A DNA stretch of 64,000 nt from Apium graveolens (taxonomy: Eukaryota > Streptophyta > Magnoliopsida > Apiales > Apiaceae). The DNA lies in the NCBI RefSeq assembly GCF_009905375.1, contig NW_027419133.1:1-64000 (forward strand), given 5' to 3'. The notes beneath the pieces are model-generated. The model saw only the letters and a program-made list of their open reading frames with translations, made no database searches and was not told where the DNA came from. The translations under genes were made by a program, and so were the position numbers. Every line of letters begins with the position of its first letter. The stretch's first letter is position 1. Positions 10,922 through 23,676 of this stretch are shown piece by piece.

Positions 10922-11978
10922 TGTTGTGTATATGTTGTGTACTTGATGATTTCATGAACAAAATTCCTTGGTAGATTTTACTTAATGAAATTATGTAGCA
11001 CTCGACGGATAAGATTTATAGTCCCGAAGGATGACTCAATATACTCCCGACGGATGATGACTTATTATCCATCGAGTGAGTAGCTTATGTAACAATAAGT
11101 CTGTAGCACATTTCTGCATACACCATTGTATAGATTCTGTAAGTAGTATTCAAGTCATGTTGACTTTAACTAGATATGCAAAGTAGGTTGATTAATTGTA
11201 CATAGATGATGTCTTGTAAATCTGCATAAATGAAATGAAGTCAAGTGCCAGATTGTTACCCGACGGATAAACTACAATGAAGTCGACGGATGATCAACTA
11301 GACAACCCGACGGATGATCAATAACCCGACGGATGATCATGAACCCGACGGATAAAGAATTCAAATATCTGTTGACAGTGACAACACAGTCACATGCGTC
11401 GAGTGGATGCAAATGGAATGTGGTAGCCTATTCAACTAGGTTTTCGAGAACACAGAAGCATTGCCATTTCCATGCTATTAAGATATTCAAAGATGCTGGA
11501 ATAGAGTAATGAAGTAGCATTGTAATAGACTAGATAGTTTTTGTTTTATTATCCTGTCTCATTACTTTGTAATCTTGGTGATATATAAACCAAGAAGTAG
11601 CAACTTAAGAAACTATCGAACTAAGCAACACAGCAGAGAAACATTTGTAAGCAGAATTCTTAGCATTTCTCAGCACTCTTAGTTGTTCAATTGTTTTAAG
11701 CAGCTGTGAGCATTTTGCACACAGGGTTCTCTCGATATATTATATATATCTCTGGTGGAATCATTCTAATCCACCAGAAAGTTTTTAAAGACTCTTATTT
11801 TTTTAATTACTTGTGATTTGATTCATTTAAGTAATTATTCTGCATTGTGCTAATCAATTCACACTTATATATATATATATATTTAAGTTAGAACATTTTA
11901 TTTCAAAAAAAAAGTTTCAAGAATTCCATTCAACCCCCCCCCTTCTGTAATTCTTGTCATATTGTTAAGGGACTAACA
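10922..11978 (+). repeat. 5' LTR of element B
   Basis: Begins TGTTGTGTATATG and ends GGGACTAACA, 1,057 bp. It contains a motif array (11003-11353), a TATA box TATATAAA at 11582-11589 inside CTTGGT...ACCAAG, and the CTGGTGGA hairpin (11752-11777). The five bases to the left are AAGTC. No matching right-hand duplication is available because the 3' end is missing. Confidence 0.88.
11003..11353 (+). repeat. CGACGGAT motif array in LTR of B
   Basis: Copies begin at 11003, 11025 (CGAAGGAT), 11048, 11261, 11284, 11308, 11327 and 11346. Intervals are 22 and 23 in the trio, then 23, 24, 19 and 19. B has fewer distal copies than A or C but the same spacing. Confidence 0.85.
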
Positions 11979-11980
11979 AT

Positions 11981-11991
11981 TGTATCAGAGC
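11981..11991 (+). other. Primer-binding site of B, one base short
   Basis: TGTATCAGAGC sits two bases after the LTR. It lacks one G compared with TGGTATCAGAGC at 9495 and 42516, so pairing with initiator tRNA would have a bulge. Confidence 0.75.
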
Positions 11992-12038
11992 AAGCTCTTA
12001 ACTTACAAAGAGTTTAAAGATCAAAACAATACAGCAAG

Positions 12039-14437
12039 ATGAACAAAAAGGATGTTGGAGTCAAGATCCCTTTTCTGGATAAAGATAATTACCATCATTG
12101 GAAGGTAAAGATGCATCTTCATTTTCTTTCTCAAAATGAGGCCTATGTTGACTGTATAGAAAGAGGCCCTCATGTTCCAATGAGAGCTGCAACAGGAAAC
12201 GAGCCATCAGTCCCCAAGCCAAGGCATGAATGGTCTGATCCTGACATTGAACAAGTCAGGAAGGATAAAAAGGCCATGAATATCTTGTTTAATGGAGTTG
12301 ATGGAGATATGTTTGACAACATTATCAACTGCAAAACTGCCAAGGATGTTTGGGATACAATACAGATCATATGTGATGGCACTGAGCAAGTTAGAGAAAA
12401 CAAGATGCAGCTCTTGATTCAGCAATATGAGCATTTTCATAATGAAGAAAGTGAGTCTCTCACTGACATTTTTAGTAGGTTTCAAAAACTACTAAATGCT
12501 CTAAGGTTGCATGGAAGGATCTATCAGACAAAAGACTCCAATATGAAATTCCTTAGATCTCTTCCAAAGGACTGGAAACCAATGACAGTCTCATTAAGAA
12601 ACTCACAAGATTATAAGGAGTTTACTTTGGAGAGACTGTATGGCATCCTGAAAACTTATGAGCTTGAAATAGAGCAAGATGAGAGGATGGAGAGAGGAAA
12701 GAAGAAAGGAGGATCCATTGCACTAGTTGCTGAGTTGGAGAAAGAGAAGGAGATGAAGATGGAAGCTGTTGAATCAACTTCAAGGATCTGTGAGAACAAG
12801 GGCAAGGGGCTTGCAGTAGAAAGTGAAGATTCTTTGAGCCAAGATGACATGGAGGACATTGATGAACACCTAGCATTTCTTTCCAGGAGATTTGCCAAGC
12901 TCAAGTTCAAGAAGAACTTTGGAGCAGCCAAGCCAAATAGAAACATGGTGGATAAATCAAAATTCAAATGTTTCAAATGTGGCTTGGCAGGGCATTTTGC
13001 CAGTGAATGTAGGAAGTCAGATTCCAGTAAGAAAAAGTTTGAGCCTGTGGATTATAAGCAAAAATACTTTGAACTGCTCAAACAAAAGGAAAGGGCTTTC
13101 ATAACACAAGAAAATGACTGGGCAGCAAATGGTCTGGATGAAGATGAAGATGTCAGCTATGTCAATCTAGCCCTAATGGCCAAGTCTGATGAAACAGAAA
13201 CCAGTTCTTCAAGTAATCAGGTAATTACTACAAACCTTGCATATTTATCTAAAGCTGAGTGTAATGATGCCATAAATGACATGTCTACAGAGTTATATCA
13301 TTTGTGTGTTACACTTAAGTCTCTTACTAAAGAAAATGCTAAAATCAAAGAAAATAATTTTTTTTTGAGTGAGAGAAATAATATGCTTGAGTCTCAGTTC
13401 ATTGATTTTGAAAAGTTAAGAATTGAGTGTAAGATTGCCAAGGAGGAATTAACTGAGTCCTTGAAGAAAGACGAAATTTTGAAGAAGCAGCTCGAGCGTG
13501 AACAAGAGGTGATTAAGGCATGGAAAACATCCAGGGATGTCCATGGTCAAATCACCAAAGTTCAAGGAATTGAGTCTTTCTGTGATGCAGCCTGGAAAAA
13601 GAACAAAGAGAAACTAGAACCAAATTTGGTAGATGGAGTGTTGACAGATGTAGACTCGACGGATGATGAGGATCATCCGTCGGATAACAAAAAGGGTTAT
13701 CCGTCAAATGATGAAAATCCTCATCCGTCGGTTATGATCAAGCCTATCAGTAAAGCCAAACTAGTTAAGTTAAATGAGAAGATGGGTCTGTTTCCAAGAA
13801 CTTTGTTTCAGGAGAATCGAGTCAAGTTAAGAAAGGGAAAAAGGCTAATGTTGGTCACATGACTGTCAAACAGTTAAGTGACAGAATTGAAAAGATTGAG
13901 GTAAAAACAGAGACTAAAAAGAAAAACAATAGGAATGGTAAAGTAGGGATTAAAAAACACAGTAACTACACACCTGATAAATATGCTCCTAGAAAAATCT
14001 ATGTCAAGTGTGGTAGTGTAAATCATCTGTCTGTTAATTACAAATCTGCCATGCCTACTTCCATGTCTGTGCCACCTCGATTAACTAACATGAATGCCAT
14101 GCCTACCATGCCCATGAATGTTATGTCTACACAGAATACGAATGCACAGTTTGCTAACATGCCATTTGCACCTAATCCTTATTATGCTGCATTCAGTATG
14201 CCACAAATGCCATTTAGCATGCCATACTGGAATAACATGTTTACTAATACCATGCCATTTCCTGTTAATAATAATATGCATGATAATTCTATTGCAATGA
14301 ATGGTTTCAAAGGCTCAACTCAGATGGCCAAGGATGAATCTGATGTCCCCAAGCCAAATGAGATAAAGCCTAAGAAACAGAAAAAGAAAGCTAACAAGGC
14401 AGGACCCAAGGAAACTTGGGTACCAAAATCAACTTGA
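12039..14437 (+). pseudogene. gag: Copia Gag (element B), one frameshift
   Basis: The first reading frame, 12039-13862 (607 codons), holds the UBN2-like Gag region (residues about 1-230), an acidic Glu/Lys stretch, a CCHC zinc knuckle CFKCGLAGHFASEC at residues 311-324 that binds element RNA, and a coiled-coil-like tail. The frame is lost near 13781: other copies read EKYG where B reads EKMG, consistent with loss of one T. Gag resumes in a second frame to 14437, including a Met/Asn/Pro-rich segment (about 14050-14280), and ends TWVPKST plus TGA. Four CGACGGAT-type motifs lie at 13657-13730. The start ATG follows the primer site by about 50 nt, as in the fragment at 9554. Confidence 0.88.
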
Positions 14438-14451
14438 TTTGATTTTGATGT

Positions 14452-15833
14452 GTGCAGGGAAACAGAAAGAATCTTTGGTACTTGGATAGTGGTTGTTCAA
14501 GACACATGACTACTGATTCTACCCTGCTCACGGAGTTTAAGGAGAGAGCTGGCCCAAGTATTACTTTTGGAGATGACAGTAAGGGTTATACTGTGGGATA
14601 TGGCTTGATTTCAAATGACAATGTCATCATTGAGGAGGTTGCCTTAGTGGATGGTCTCAAACACAATTTGTTGAGTATCAGCCAGCTTTGTGATAAAGGT
14701 AACTCAGTAACCTTCAATTCAGAAGCCTGTGTTATAACTAATAAAAGAAGCAACAAACTGGTTCTCACTGGTGTGAGAAAAGGAAATGTGTACCTAGCTG
14801 ATTTCAACTCATCTAATGCAGAATCTGTTACTTGTCTTCTCAGTAAAGCAAGTCAGAATGAAAGTTGGCTATGGCACAAGAAGCTATCCCATTTAAACTT
14901 CAAGACCATGAATGAGCTAGTAAAGAAAGAACTGGTTAGAGGCATTCCTCTAGTGGAGTTTTCTAAGGATGGACTGTGTGATGCCTGCCAAAAAGGGAAG
15001 CAGATTAAAGCATCATTCAGGAAGAAACTTGATTCAACAATTGAAGAGCCTTTGTAACTGCTTCACATGGATTTGTTTGGACCAGTCAATGTGTTGTCCA
15101 TCTCAAGGAAAAGATTTTGCCTAGTAATTGTAGATGATTTCTCAAAGTTCTCTTGGACATATTTCCTAAAGTCTAAAGATGAGGCTAGTGAAATCATCAT
15201 CAATCACATAAGGCAAGTCAATAATCATCCTGATTTCAAGGTTAGAAGAATCAGGAGTGACAATGGAACTGAGTTGAAGAATTCTGTCATGAGAGCATTT
15301 TGTGAGGAAAATGGGATTCTGCATGAATTTTCAGCAGCAAGAACTCCACAACAGAATGGAGTAGTGAATAGGAAGAACAGATCACTTATTGAAACTGCTA
15401 GGACAATGATTAAAGAATCTAAACTGCCAACCTATTTCTGGGCTGAAGCTGTAAATACTGCATGCTACACTCAGAATATTTCTCTGGTTAATCAAGCTAG
15501 ATGCATGACTCCCTATCAATTGTTCAAGAACAAGAAGCCAACTCTAAATTTTCTTCATGTCTTTGGCTGCAAGTGCTATATTCTGATAAATCAAACTAAT
15601 CAAAATGGGAAGTTTGATGCTAAAGCAGATGAGGGAATTTTTATTGGATATGCTGTTGGTAAAGCATATAGAGTCTACAATCTAAGAACCAACATTGTTG
15701 TAGAATCAATACACGTTGTGTTTGATGATAAAAAGATTGAAGGACTGAAAGATGGAGATTACCATGAGAGCCTCAAATTCGACAATGTGGAGATGGTTAG
15801 TGATGACAGTGATGATGAAAGTGATCAAAAAAC
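14452..15833 (+). pseudogene. pol: Copia Pol: protease and integrase (element B)
   Basis: Pol starts after a CAG|GG at 14456-14460, in a different frame from the end of gag. The aspartic protease signature LDSGCSRHMT comes first, then the pre-integrase zinc-binding region (LWHKKLSHLN, CDACQKGKQ) and the integrase core with the two catalytic Asp motifs HMDLFGP and SDNGTE. The third catalytic residue, Glu in the copia motif NGVVERKN (C keeps VVE), is Asn here (NGVVNRKN). A stop at 15055-15057 replaces the Gln seen in C. Sequence is lost at 15834 by gypsy insertion. The integrase would have joined element cDNA to host DNA; this copy is dead by at least two changes. Confidence 0.88.
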
Positions 15834-18472
15834 TGTAATATCCGGGATATATCGTGTAATTATTTTTGCTAATAAATAATTATTATATGTGTTCAGTATT
15901 TATTCTGTGAATTATTTGTTAAGTGTTAAATGTGTTTAGATGCTTGAAAATAATATTAATTGAGTATTTTAATTTTTATATGTCCAAAATAAAATATAGA
16001 TAATTGTCATATCTTCCTAATTATTTTTATGATGATTTATGATTTTATAGGAATTATATGGAAATTATAAAATCTTTATCCGAGTATTTAAAAACTATTT
16101 TATACAAACGGGAACCAACCGACGTCATCCGTTTTTACATTTTTATAACCCGAAACTCTTCTGAGAACTCATTCCTAACCTAATTGCAATATTCCGAGCA
16201 TTTTCCATGTTTCGACTTTTTCGATCCGACGTACGGTTTGTCCTGCGCGGGTCCGGGCGCAACATTTTCGATACATTATTCGGTTCGGTAAATCAATAAA
16301 ACTCGTATTTTCGATAAACGGGATCTTTTTATTAAACTATCACAATTATCACCTCGTAATACGTGTAAAAAGGTGCTGAGACCAAGACCGCAGTACAAAT
16401 TGTACTGATTTGGATAATTATCCCGAAAACCGGTACCGTTTGGATCAGTTTTTATAAATAAACGTACCATTTTATATCCGGAATGATCCAACGGGATACT
16501 AATTTTTCGTAATTATAAATAGCCTTTACCGTATTTTATTCCGTATCAAAAATCATTTGCAGTCAGTAATTATAAAATTTTCCAGAGAAAATACTTATAT
16601 TCATAAACCTTTCCGAGAATCAAACCAACAATCGGAAGTGTTACCGGAGTCCGTTTGGAAAGCTCGAGTACTCAAAACGAAGGTCTTGAGGTGTACTATC
16701 AGATTCTGTGAACCATATACCTGCAGAAATCAAGGTTATTTTCTGGAAATTTGTTTATTTTTGAATTATTTTTATTAAAAATATGAATTTTTGTTCGGAT
16801 GATTGTTTGAATGATTTGATGATTGCATGTTGTAGAGCTTGTTTTCCTGATGATTTTCATATGTCATATGTCTGATTTGGAGTTCAATAACATGTTCAAA
16901 ATTGAGTTTAATCTTCGAATTTTAAAATTAGGGTTTATAACCCGTATGAATGTTTTCAATTGAAATTTGGGGCTTTTTGATTTAGGGGTTATTAGCTGTT
17001 GATTTATAGTGGGTTGTGTTCCTTATGAAATTTTCAATCGATTGGTATATAGCTCATTAACAGAGAATGTCTGAATCGAAGGGAGTTGTGTTTTGAAGTT
17101 TTCGATGTTTCGCCGAAAACCGGCGATGTTCTTGGCCATTTTCCGGCCAGGACAGGGATGATTGATGTGTTTTGATTGCATGAATAGGTTCCTGGTATTG
17201 TGTCGAGTATATCTGGAGCAGATGGTAAGGTGAGGGTGCCGGAATCATGTTCTCCGGCCACCCCTGTGTTTTCCGGCGAATGGAACTGTAAAATTTTAGT
17301 TTAGTACCTCAATTATTGGGGACGATGAAGTTCAGTCCCTGAACTTTCCAGAGTTTGGAAATTTAGGATTCCTGTTTTAAAAATATTCAAAAATCATATT
17401 TTCTATTTATTTTAATTATGAAAATCCGTTTTTAATATCTGAAAATTCTAAAAATTATTATTTTAATTCCAAAAATTATTTTTAATTAAAAAATAAATCT
17501 GAATTAATTAATTAATTAATTTCAGTTAATTTTTAATTGATTAATTGGTCAATTAATTCGAAAATTAATTGATTAATTGATTTAATTAATTATTAATTGA
17601 TTTTAATTAATTATTTAATTAGATTTAATTATTTAAAAATGATTTAAAAATTCTGAAAAATAGTTTCGAGCTTTAAAATATTATTTTAAATTGATTTTAA
17701 GGCTCGATAATTATTATAAAATTATTTTGAAGCCAGATTTGGCCAGCCGAACCCTGTTTATTACTCTGAAATTGATCCAACGACCCGTTTTAATTCCGAA
17801 AAATGTTTTAAAAATCACTTTAAATACCCGAAAGCCTGTTTATGTCCCGAGACTTCTTTATAAATGATATATCATTGATTATTTGACGTAGTATGTGCTA
17901 TATGTGACTTGTTGGTTAACTGTCGGTCTATATATTCAATGTTTACTTGTTTATAGTGTAACTTTCAATCCGTTAATCGGATTTGGGTAAAATGAAGGGT
18001 AGATAGAAGTACATATCGAATAGAATCGTATGAGTTAAATATTGATAGATGCTTGTGATATGTGAGCAGAAGAGGCAAGGCGTAGGAAAGGGAAACAGAT
18101 AGTCAAAGAGTAAGACAGTTGTGATTGAAAGTGAGTGTAGTATAGAAAGCTAGTATCAGGCAAGTGTTCTGAACTTTCTCAAGATATATTGTAGTGGATT
18201 GATAGTCCCTGTTCTATATTGCAAGTGCTTGGAAGCACTGAACCCTAAACCCTGATTCCAGTTATTGATCTTGAACCATAAACCTTATTCTTTCTAAACC
18301 ATTGATTGTTGTACACCCAGATACGAACCATAAACATACGATACTACTCCACAAATACATACAAACTAAATACCAAACACTGAACCAAATTACTTATATA
18401 CTCAAACCATTGTACCTTATGATTTGAAAGACCAATTCCTGGTAACCCGAAACATTGATTCCTTGGTTATTC
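15834..18472 (+). mobile_element. Ty3/gypsy LTR F (left part)
   Basis: Begins TGTAATATCCGGG inside B's integrase-RT linker. A TATA box TATAAATA lies at 16514-16521. The stretch at 17430-17640 is AT-rich low complexity with many TTAATTAA-type runs. The part from about 18170 (TTCTGAAC...ATTGCAAGTGCTT) resembles 55010 onward in LTR H, so F and H are related. F is split at 18472 by D and continues at 22300-22331, where E begins. No internal coding region is seen. Confidence 0.65.
16514..16521 (+). promoter_or_regulatory. Putative TATA box of LTR F
   Basis: TATAAATA followed by GCC, the usual core promoter form of plant LTRs, about 680 bp into the LTR. Confidence 0.45.
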
Positions 18473-21400
18473 TGTCACACCCCCAACTTAACAATACATA
18501 ATATATAACTATTACAATATTTAAAAGACAGCCCAACACTACCATCTATTACAACTGATTTTAATATCGAGTCCTCACACAAAACTATCTCTTATTCTAC
18601 CTGAGCTCGGACATACGCATCAGCGTCACAAGTCTTACGTCCTGTCTGCTTGAATCTAACCATAGCTGCTAGCTGAAATATCAGGGTTAAAGCAAGGAGT
18701 AAGCCAAATTCTCAACAAGTGCTAAACAATACGGTACAAAACATAAATCGAGATATTAAATAATGACAATGCGAAGATATAACTAATAATAACAAGAGAT
18801 GAAATTTTGGGTGATGGCATCATTTGCTTGAATCAAAACATTTTCAAAATCATATCTTAATCAATAACCATTTTATGACGCTACGGATTACAGCCGGTGA
18901 TCAGCCACGAAGTAATCCCGAACCTCGCTGGGTTCTAAAACATTAATGGGATCCTTAGGCAACTTTTAAGCCTACAATATAAGTGTGGAAAGGACTCGCG
19001 TCTCAGTCCAGATCCACTATTCAAAGAAAACATTTATCCCCCTTTGGGACTGAAAATCTACATTTTAATCATTTCAAAAACTGATGCCGATTGATAATAA
19101 AATCTCTTAAACAGTAAACATTTTTATCAAGGGATTGAAGTTTGACTTGAAACACTGAAATTGTGTTCACTAAATCTTAGGGCCAAGATCCACTAGACTT
19201 CACTCTTCAGGGTAATTGAAAGGTTTTCATTGACAAGAATTTTGACAAGGAGATTTAGCAAGGCTATTGGATAATATGAAAGAGTAATGCCAAACTAGGC
19301 TTAAAGCAATGGTTTTAAATAAGGTATAGATATTAGAACATCAAGAAGATAAGCGTCACTGGTTACAATAATACTAGAGGTGTTAAGGTATAAAGAAAGT
19401 GATCATTAGCTTAAGGTATATCAGGATGTCAAACTTTAGGGTAAGGATAGGGTTATCAAACAATTGTGAACAACTTTAAGGAATATCTGGCTTTTAGGTA
19501 TCAAGGTAAAGTTTATATCGGGGTTCAAACATCAGGGTGAGATATCAAGATTTCTCAGGAATCAATAGCATGTTAATCAAGAGGATCAATCAAGTATTAT
19601 AACAAATCTTTATTTTATCATGGCATCCCAATTACTTTGATGTACTAGCATGATACGACTTTTGATCTACTTGTAATATGTACTTGAGGGTTCATGGTAT
19701 TTCTATATAATACGAAGATAGATTTGAGAATCACTTGGTTCAAGTATAACAAGATAACTCAGGATACTCGCATCATATATATAGGAACTAGTTATCACAC
19801 ATTTGCAGTGTAAACGAAAAAAACAGGTTGAATCACTTGCCTTGAGAAAGGCTGGACTGGTCTGGCAGGTAGGAGCAACTGGAAGCTTTACTGGACCTTT
19901 ATGGCAAGTTTACCCTCGTCTCGAGATCCTACACATTAATAATATCCTCATTATAAAATATTCTCACCAACTCAACCTATTTATAACCCGAAATTAAACA
20001 CAAATGGCACTTAGGCCTATATGCACGCAATTTATAATCACCTTATAAATACAATAGTACACATAGCCACATATACTCACATATCATATTTTAATACCAA
20101 TAATATCACACACACCATATTGCAACACTAGGCTTGGATGATCTCGATCCCCAACTAAGTCACTTGATCGCTAAACTAGACAAAGTCTCAACTTTGGTCT
20201 CCTAACTCGATGTGCCTTTACTAAACCATCCAAAACCCATTGACCCTCACTTGGGCTTTTCACTCTACTGGATTTATGATATCTTGCAACTATAGTGGTC
20301 AACCTAGGTCTCACTCATAAGTGCTTCAAAACTATGTGGTAAGTGAAGGTGCTTACTAAGGTAAATTTCAGAATGACATCTATGGTTTCTTGAGTGCATT
20401 AGACACTCTTACACTACAAGTTTACCTCCAAAACTTCTACACTAGACTCTTCTGATCATAAGGAAACTCCCAAACTTGATGTGGCTCAAGGGACTAGCTT
20501 GGGCCTCCCTAGGCCTAAGCTTAAAGTCCATGGTTTCCCCTGTTTTTCTGGGCAGAAAATGGCCTGACTTGAACTAACTTTTGACACATGATTCTAACTC
20601 AAATCCTATGAACTATGGCTCGAAAAACTCCTCTGACACTCCCTCTAACTAAGGCCCAACAGGGTCTAATGAGGGCCTACCTATGACATGGTCAAAACTT
20701 CCTATTTCTAAATTGCAATAAAACTGTCCCCTGCTGGACAGATTTTGTGATTCCACTCGTGCACCTAACCAAACATCTTACAAACCTCCAACAAACACCT
20801 AAAACCTATTATATACTCCTAGGGCTAGCTTCTGGTGGCTTGGGTCTCAAAGTGCACAACAAATTGCTCATTCAAAACTTCCACATAAACTAGTGCATCA
20901 AATCTGGAAAAAATGCAAACACTAACTAATCCCTTTCCACCTTAACTCCCACTTATTAACCAAGCATCCAACCTTTACTAAAGCAAACCTAGTGCATCAA
21001 CATCCTAAAATAGTGCCTCAACAGGAGGGGAGATCATCCATGCCCAAGAACATCAACATGCAACTGAAAATATAACATGCAACTCATGGAAACACTTAAC
21101 AAGATTTCGGCGAAGGCATAAAGTTTAAATTCTTCTAAATTCGACTTATACCTATTACTCTTCCTTAATAATCATGAAATATATCTTCTCTTATCTATTA
21201 ATAAGAAATATATCATGGAAACAATCTATCTCAAGTACAATATTTCGAATTTATAGATTTTTAAACATAAAAACATGATTTCGAAAAGAGTACCATGCAC
21301 AACATGGTTGATCATCATTTTATCATCTTAAAACTAGTATGCATGGCTAAATATGAATATATTATGAAATTTCAGTAGTATGAAAAGGATTTTAAAGCAT

Positions 21401-22299
21401 GGTTTCTCCATAAAACACTTAGTTAATACATATATAAAATGTATCTCATAGAGAGCTCTTGAATTCACAAGAATCAAGAGTTTCTCTTGGAGATCACACA
21501 AGAACTAGACATGCAACCATGAAACTCATCTCCCAAGTCACAAAACTCTTGGGAAGTATATAAAATAAATGTAGGTGGAAGATTTATACTAGGAAGATGA
21601 GAAATGGAATGAAAAATGGAAGGGAGTGGGGGAATGGGGGCTTCGGCCGAGAGCAAAAAGGGAGGGAGGGGAGGAGAGAAAATGAGGTGTGTTGGAGTGT
21701 GGAGTGAGTGAAAAATGACTTCTTCCACTTGGTTTTGGTTTTATGCTTTTGGATTGACAAAATAATGAGTGGAAGTGAAAATGTACAAAAATGACCTCTA
21801 GCTAAAGTTAGGCCTTTTTGCATGCAAGGTTAGTGTGGTAATTTGGTAATCAACAAATGAGTTAGTGGGGTTGGAAAGGTCTTCTTTGTCCTTCAAGAGA
21901 ATAGAAGAGTGATTTGCATGCAAGGGCTTCCATGTAATTTGCTAATTATAACAAATAAAATTTTTAAAGATTTGTTTTTATAAAATAAAATACAAGTTCA
22001 AAAATTATAAAATTTATACCATAAAATAACTTGGATTTTTAGAAATTTTATAAAATCACTTTTAAAATTTGTGAACGAAATAACTTTTAAAGAAAATTTC
22101 TCCAAGGTTTATAATATTCCTTATAAATAAAAAAGGGAAATAAATAACTTTTGCTTTGAAAAATCATATACTACATAAAGCAAATTTATAATGCAGAAAT
22201 TTTCATTCACACAACGTACAATCATTAAGTATATTTACATTCGGCTCTAATATTATACCAAGTCCACAAATGATATTACATAAAATGCCGGTCGTAACA
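18473..22299 (-). mobile_element. Solo LTR D of a Ty3/gypsy element, 3.8 kb
   Basis: The plus strand runs TGTCACACCCCC...GTCGTAACA, and both sides carry the same five bases TATTC (18468-18472 and 22300-22304), so the ends are certain. The minus-strand reading starts TGTTACGACC and ends GGGGGTGTGACA, which fits large plant gypsy LTRs. No gag, pol, primer site or polypurine tract lies inside, so this is a solo LTR left by LTR-LTR recombination. The reading frames at 21474-21823 are low-complexity accidents. A segment at 18890 (GGTGATCAGCCACG) recurs in LTR N at 63152. Confidence 0.82.
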
Positions 22300-22331
22300 T
22301 ATTCAATTCTTTCATTACCTAACATCCAAGC
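22300..22331 (+). mobile_element. LTR F, continuation after D
   Basis: Starts with the duplicated TATTC and runs on from 18472. It is cut at 22332 by the first LTR of E. Confidence 0.6.
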
Positions 22332-23660
22332 TGTTAGGTCCCAATTTGTTTGTAAAGGGGGGGGGTTGAATACAAACAGTACCGAATAATCGAATTAAAT
22401 GCGGAATAAAAAATGTGAAACAAAATTCAAGTTAAATAAAAATATTATTAAACTTGAAAGGTGTTACAACAACTGTATCGATTACAAGGAATTAATCTCA
22501 AATTAATTATCACAAATCTAGAATAAATTCGACATGAACTTTTTCTATTTTTGTAATAAAAAGATTCAAATGCTAAACATAATTTGAGATTAAGTTCTAG
22601 GGATTTTGATCCGCTAGATTGTTACACAAGAACAAGATAAACATTTCTAGTTGATTGGATTTAACTTTACAATCTAGAAATTGATCTTGAAGTTGCAGAT
22701 GAGATGAAATATTTATGTCTGCTTCTTTTTCTTTGTTCTCGAGTTTTGTGTTCTTGATTGGATGATAATTTTTCTTTTTGCTGCTTCTGTGTCTTTTTAA
22801 TTCATTCAACAGAATTGAATTGAACTGGAATGACAATCCTATAGCTGGCAAGACTTTCGGTAGGACAATGGATTGAACTAGCAAGACAATCTGATTAAAC
22901 TACAATGACTTTCGGTATGACAATCAGTTGAACTAGCAAGACTATCTCCTTCCCAGTAGAACTTTCGGTAGTACAATTGAAATGACTTGGCATGACAATC
23001 GGTATGACAATCCTGATTGTCATGCTAGTTCATTTTCAATTGTCTTGCTGATTTAAGACTGTTTTTAATCCAATTTAAATTCTGAAAATCCTTAATATTA
23101 ATTCTGAATTAATTAATCAATTAATTTAATTAATCAAATAAATTTATCTTTGCAGATATAATTTATTTTCTTAATTAAATTATATGACTTAATTAATTAA
23201 TAGAGAATTAATACTAACCCTGAGCAGCAACCAATCTTCTGAATATCTTCTGAAAATCACTGAGAATTATGAATCAATTCCACCACTTCAACGTTGACAC
23301 TCGATGTACTGTCTGGTTCATAAGTGACTAACTTCCGTGACGTTTCTTCATGTCTTGACTTTGATACTTTGATTTTCTTCAGATTAAATCCTTGTAATTA
23401 ATGATACTCTGACGAGATCTCTGTCACTTCATTAAATCCACACTCTTGATTTATATCACTGAGGCATGATCAATTTCTTAAACTTCTTCCAGTGAATTAA
23501 TTCCTCAAGTCTGTAGATGAACCTTGTTTCTGAATCCTTTGACAGATATTACTCTGTGAGATCTCTTTTGACGGTAGATCCACTATTTACTTATTACATT
23601 CTTATTTGAGTTGAGTTGAATCCTCGAATATACAAATAGGCCTATGACATATGACTTACA
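22332..23660 (-). repeat. 3' LTR of element E
   Basis: Plus strand TGTTAGGTCCC...GACTTACA, 1,329 bp. It differs from the other LTR by a modest number of substitutions and small indels, including a longer G run near 22360 and extra bases near 23380. It contains the TCGGTA repeats (about 22855-23010). Confidence 0.88.
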
Positions 23661-23676
23661 ATCTTCCCCTATTTGT
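23661..23676 (-). other. Polypurine tract of E
   Basis: The minus strand reads AAATAGGGGAAGAT directly next to the LTR start TGTAAGTC, the expected position and composition. Confidence 0.75.

Larger units (their letters stand above)
10922..15833 (+). mobile_element. Ty1/copia (Sirevirus-like) element B, 5' half
   Basis: Order is 5' LTR, primer site, gag, protease, integrase. B is cut at 15833/15834, where TGTAATATCC of a gypsy LTR (F) begins inside the integrase-RT linker. The remainder (RT, RNase H, third ORF, 3' LTR) is not found in the window. It is the same family as A and C; over the shared part (14086-15833 against 29611 onward) it is clearly a separate copy from C. Confidence 0.88.

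Noticed and set aside
13859..13862. ATGA overlap between two gag frames in B as programmed coupling
   Set aside because: G reads through this region in one frame, and a single-base loss near 13781 explains the split, so it is a mutation.
21474..21823. Overlapping minus-strand frames rich in Pro, Leu and Ser in D
   Set aside because: They arise from a GA-rich tract (GGGAGGGAGGGG) in a solo LTR and show no domain.
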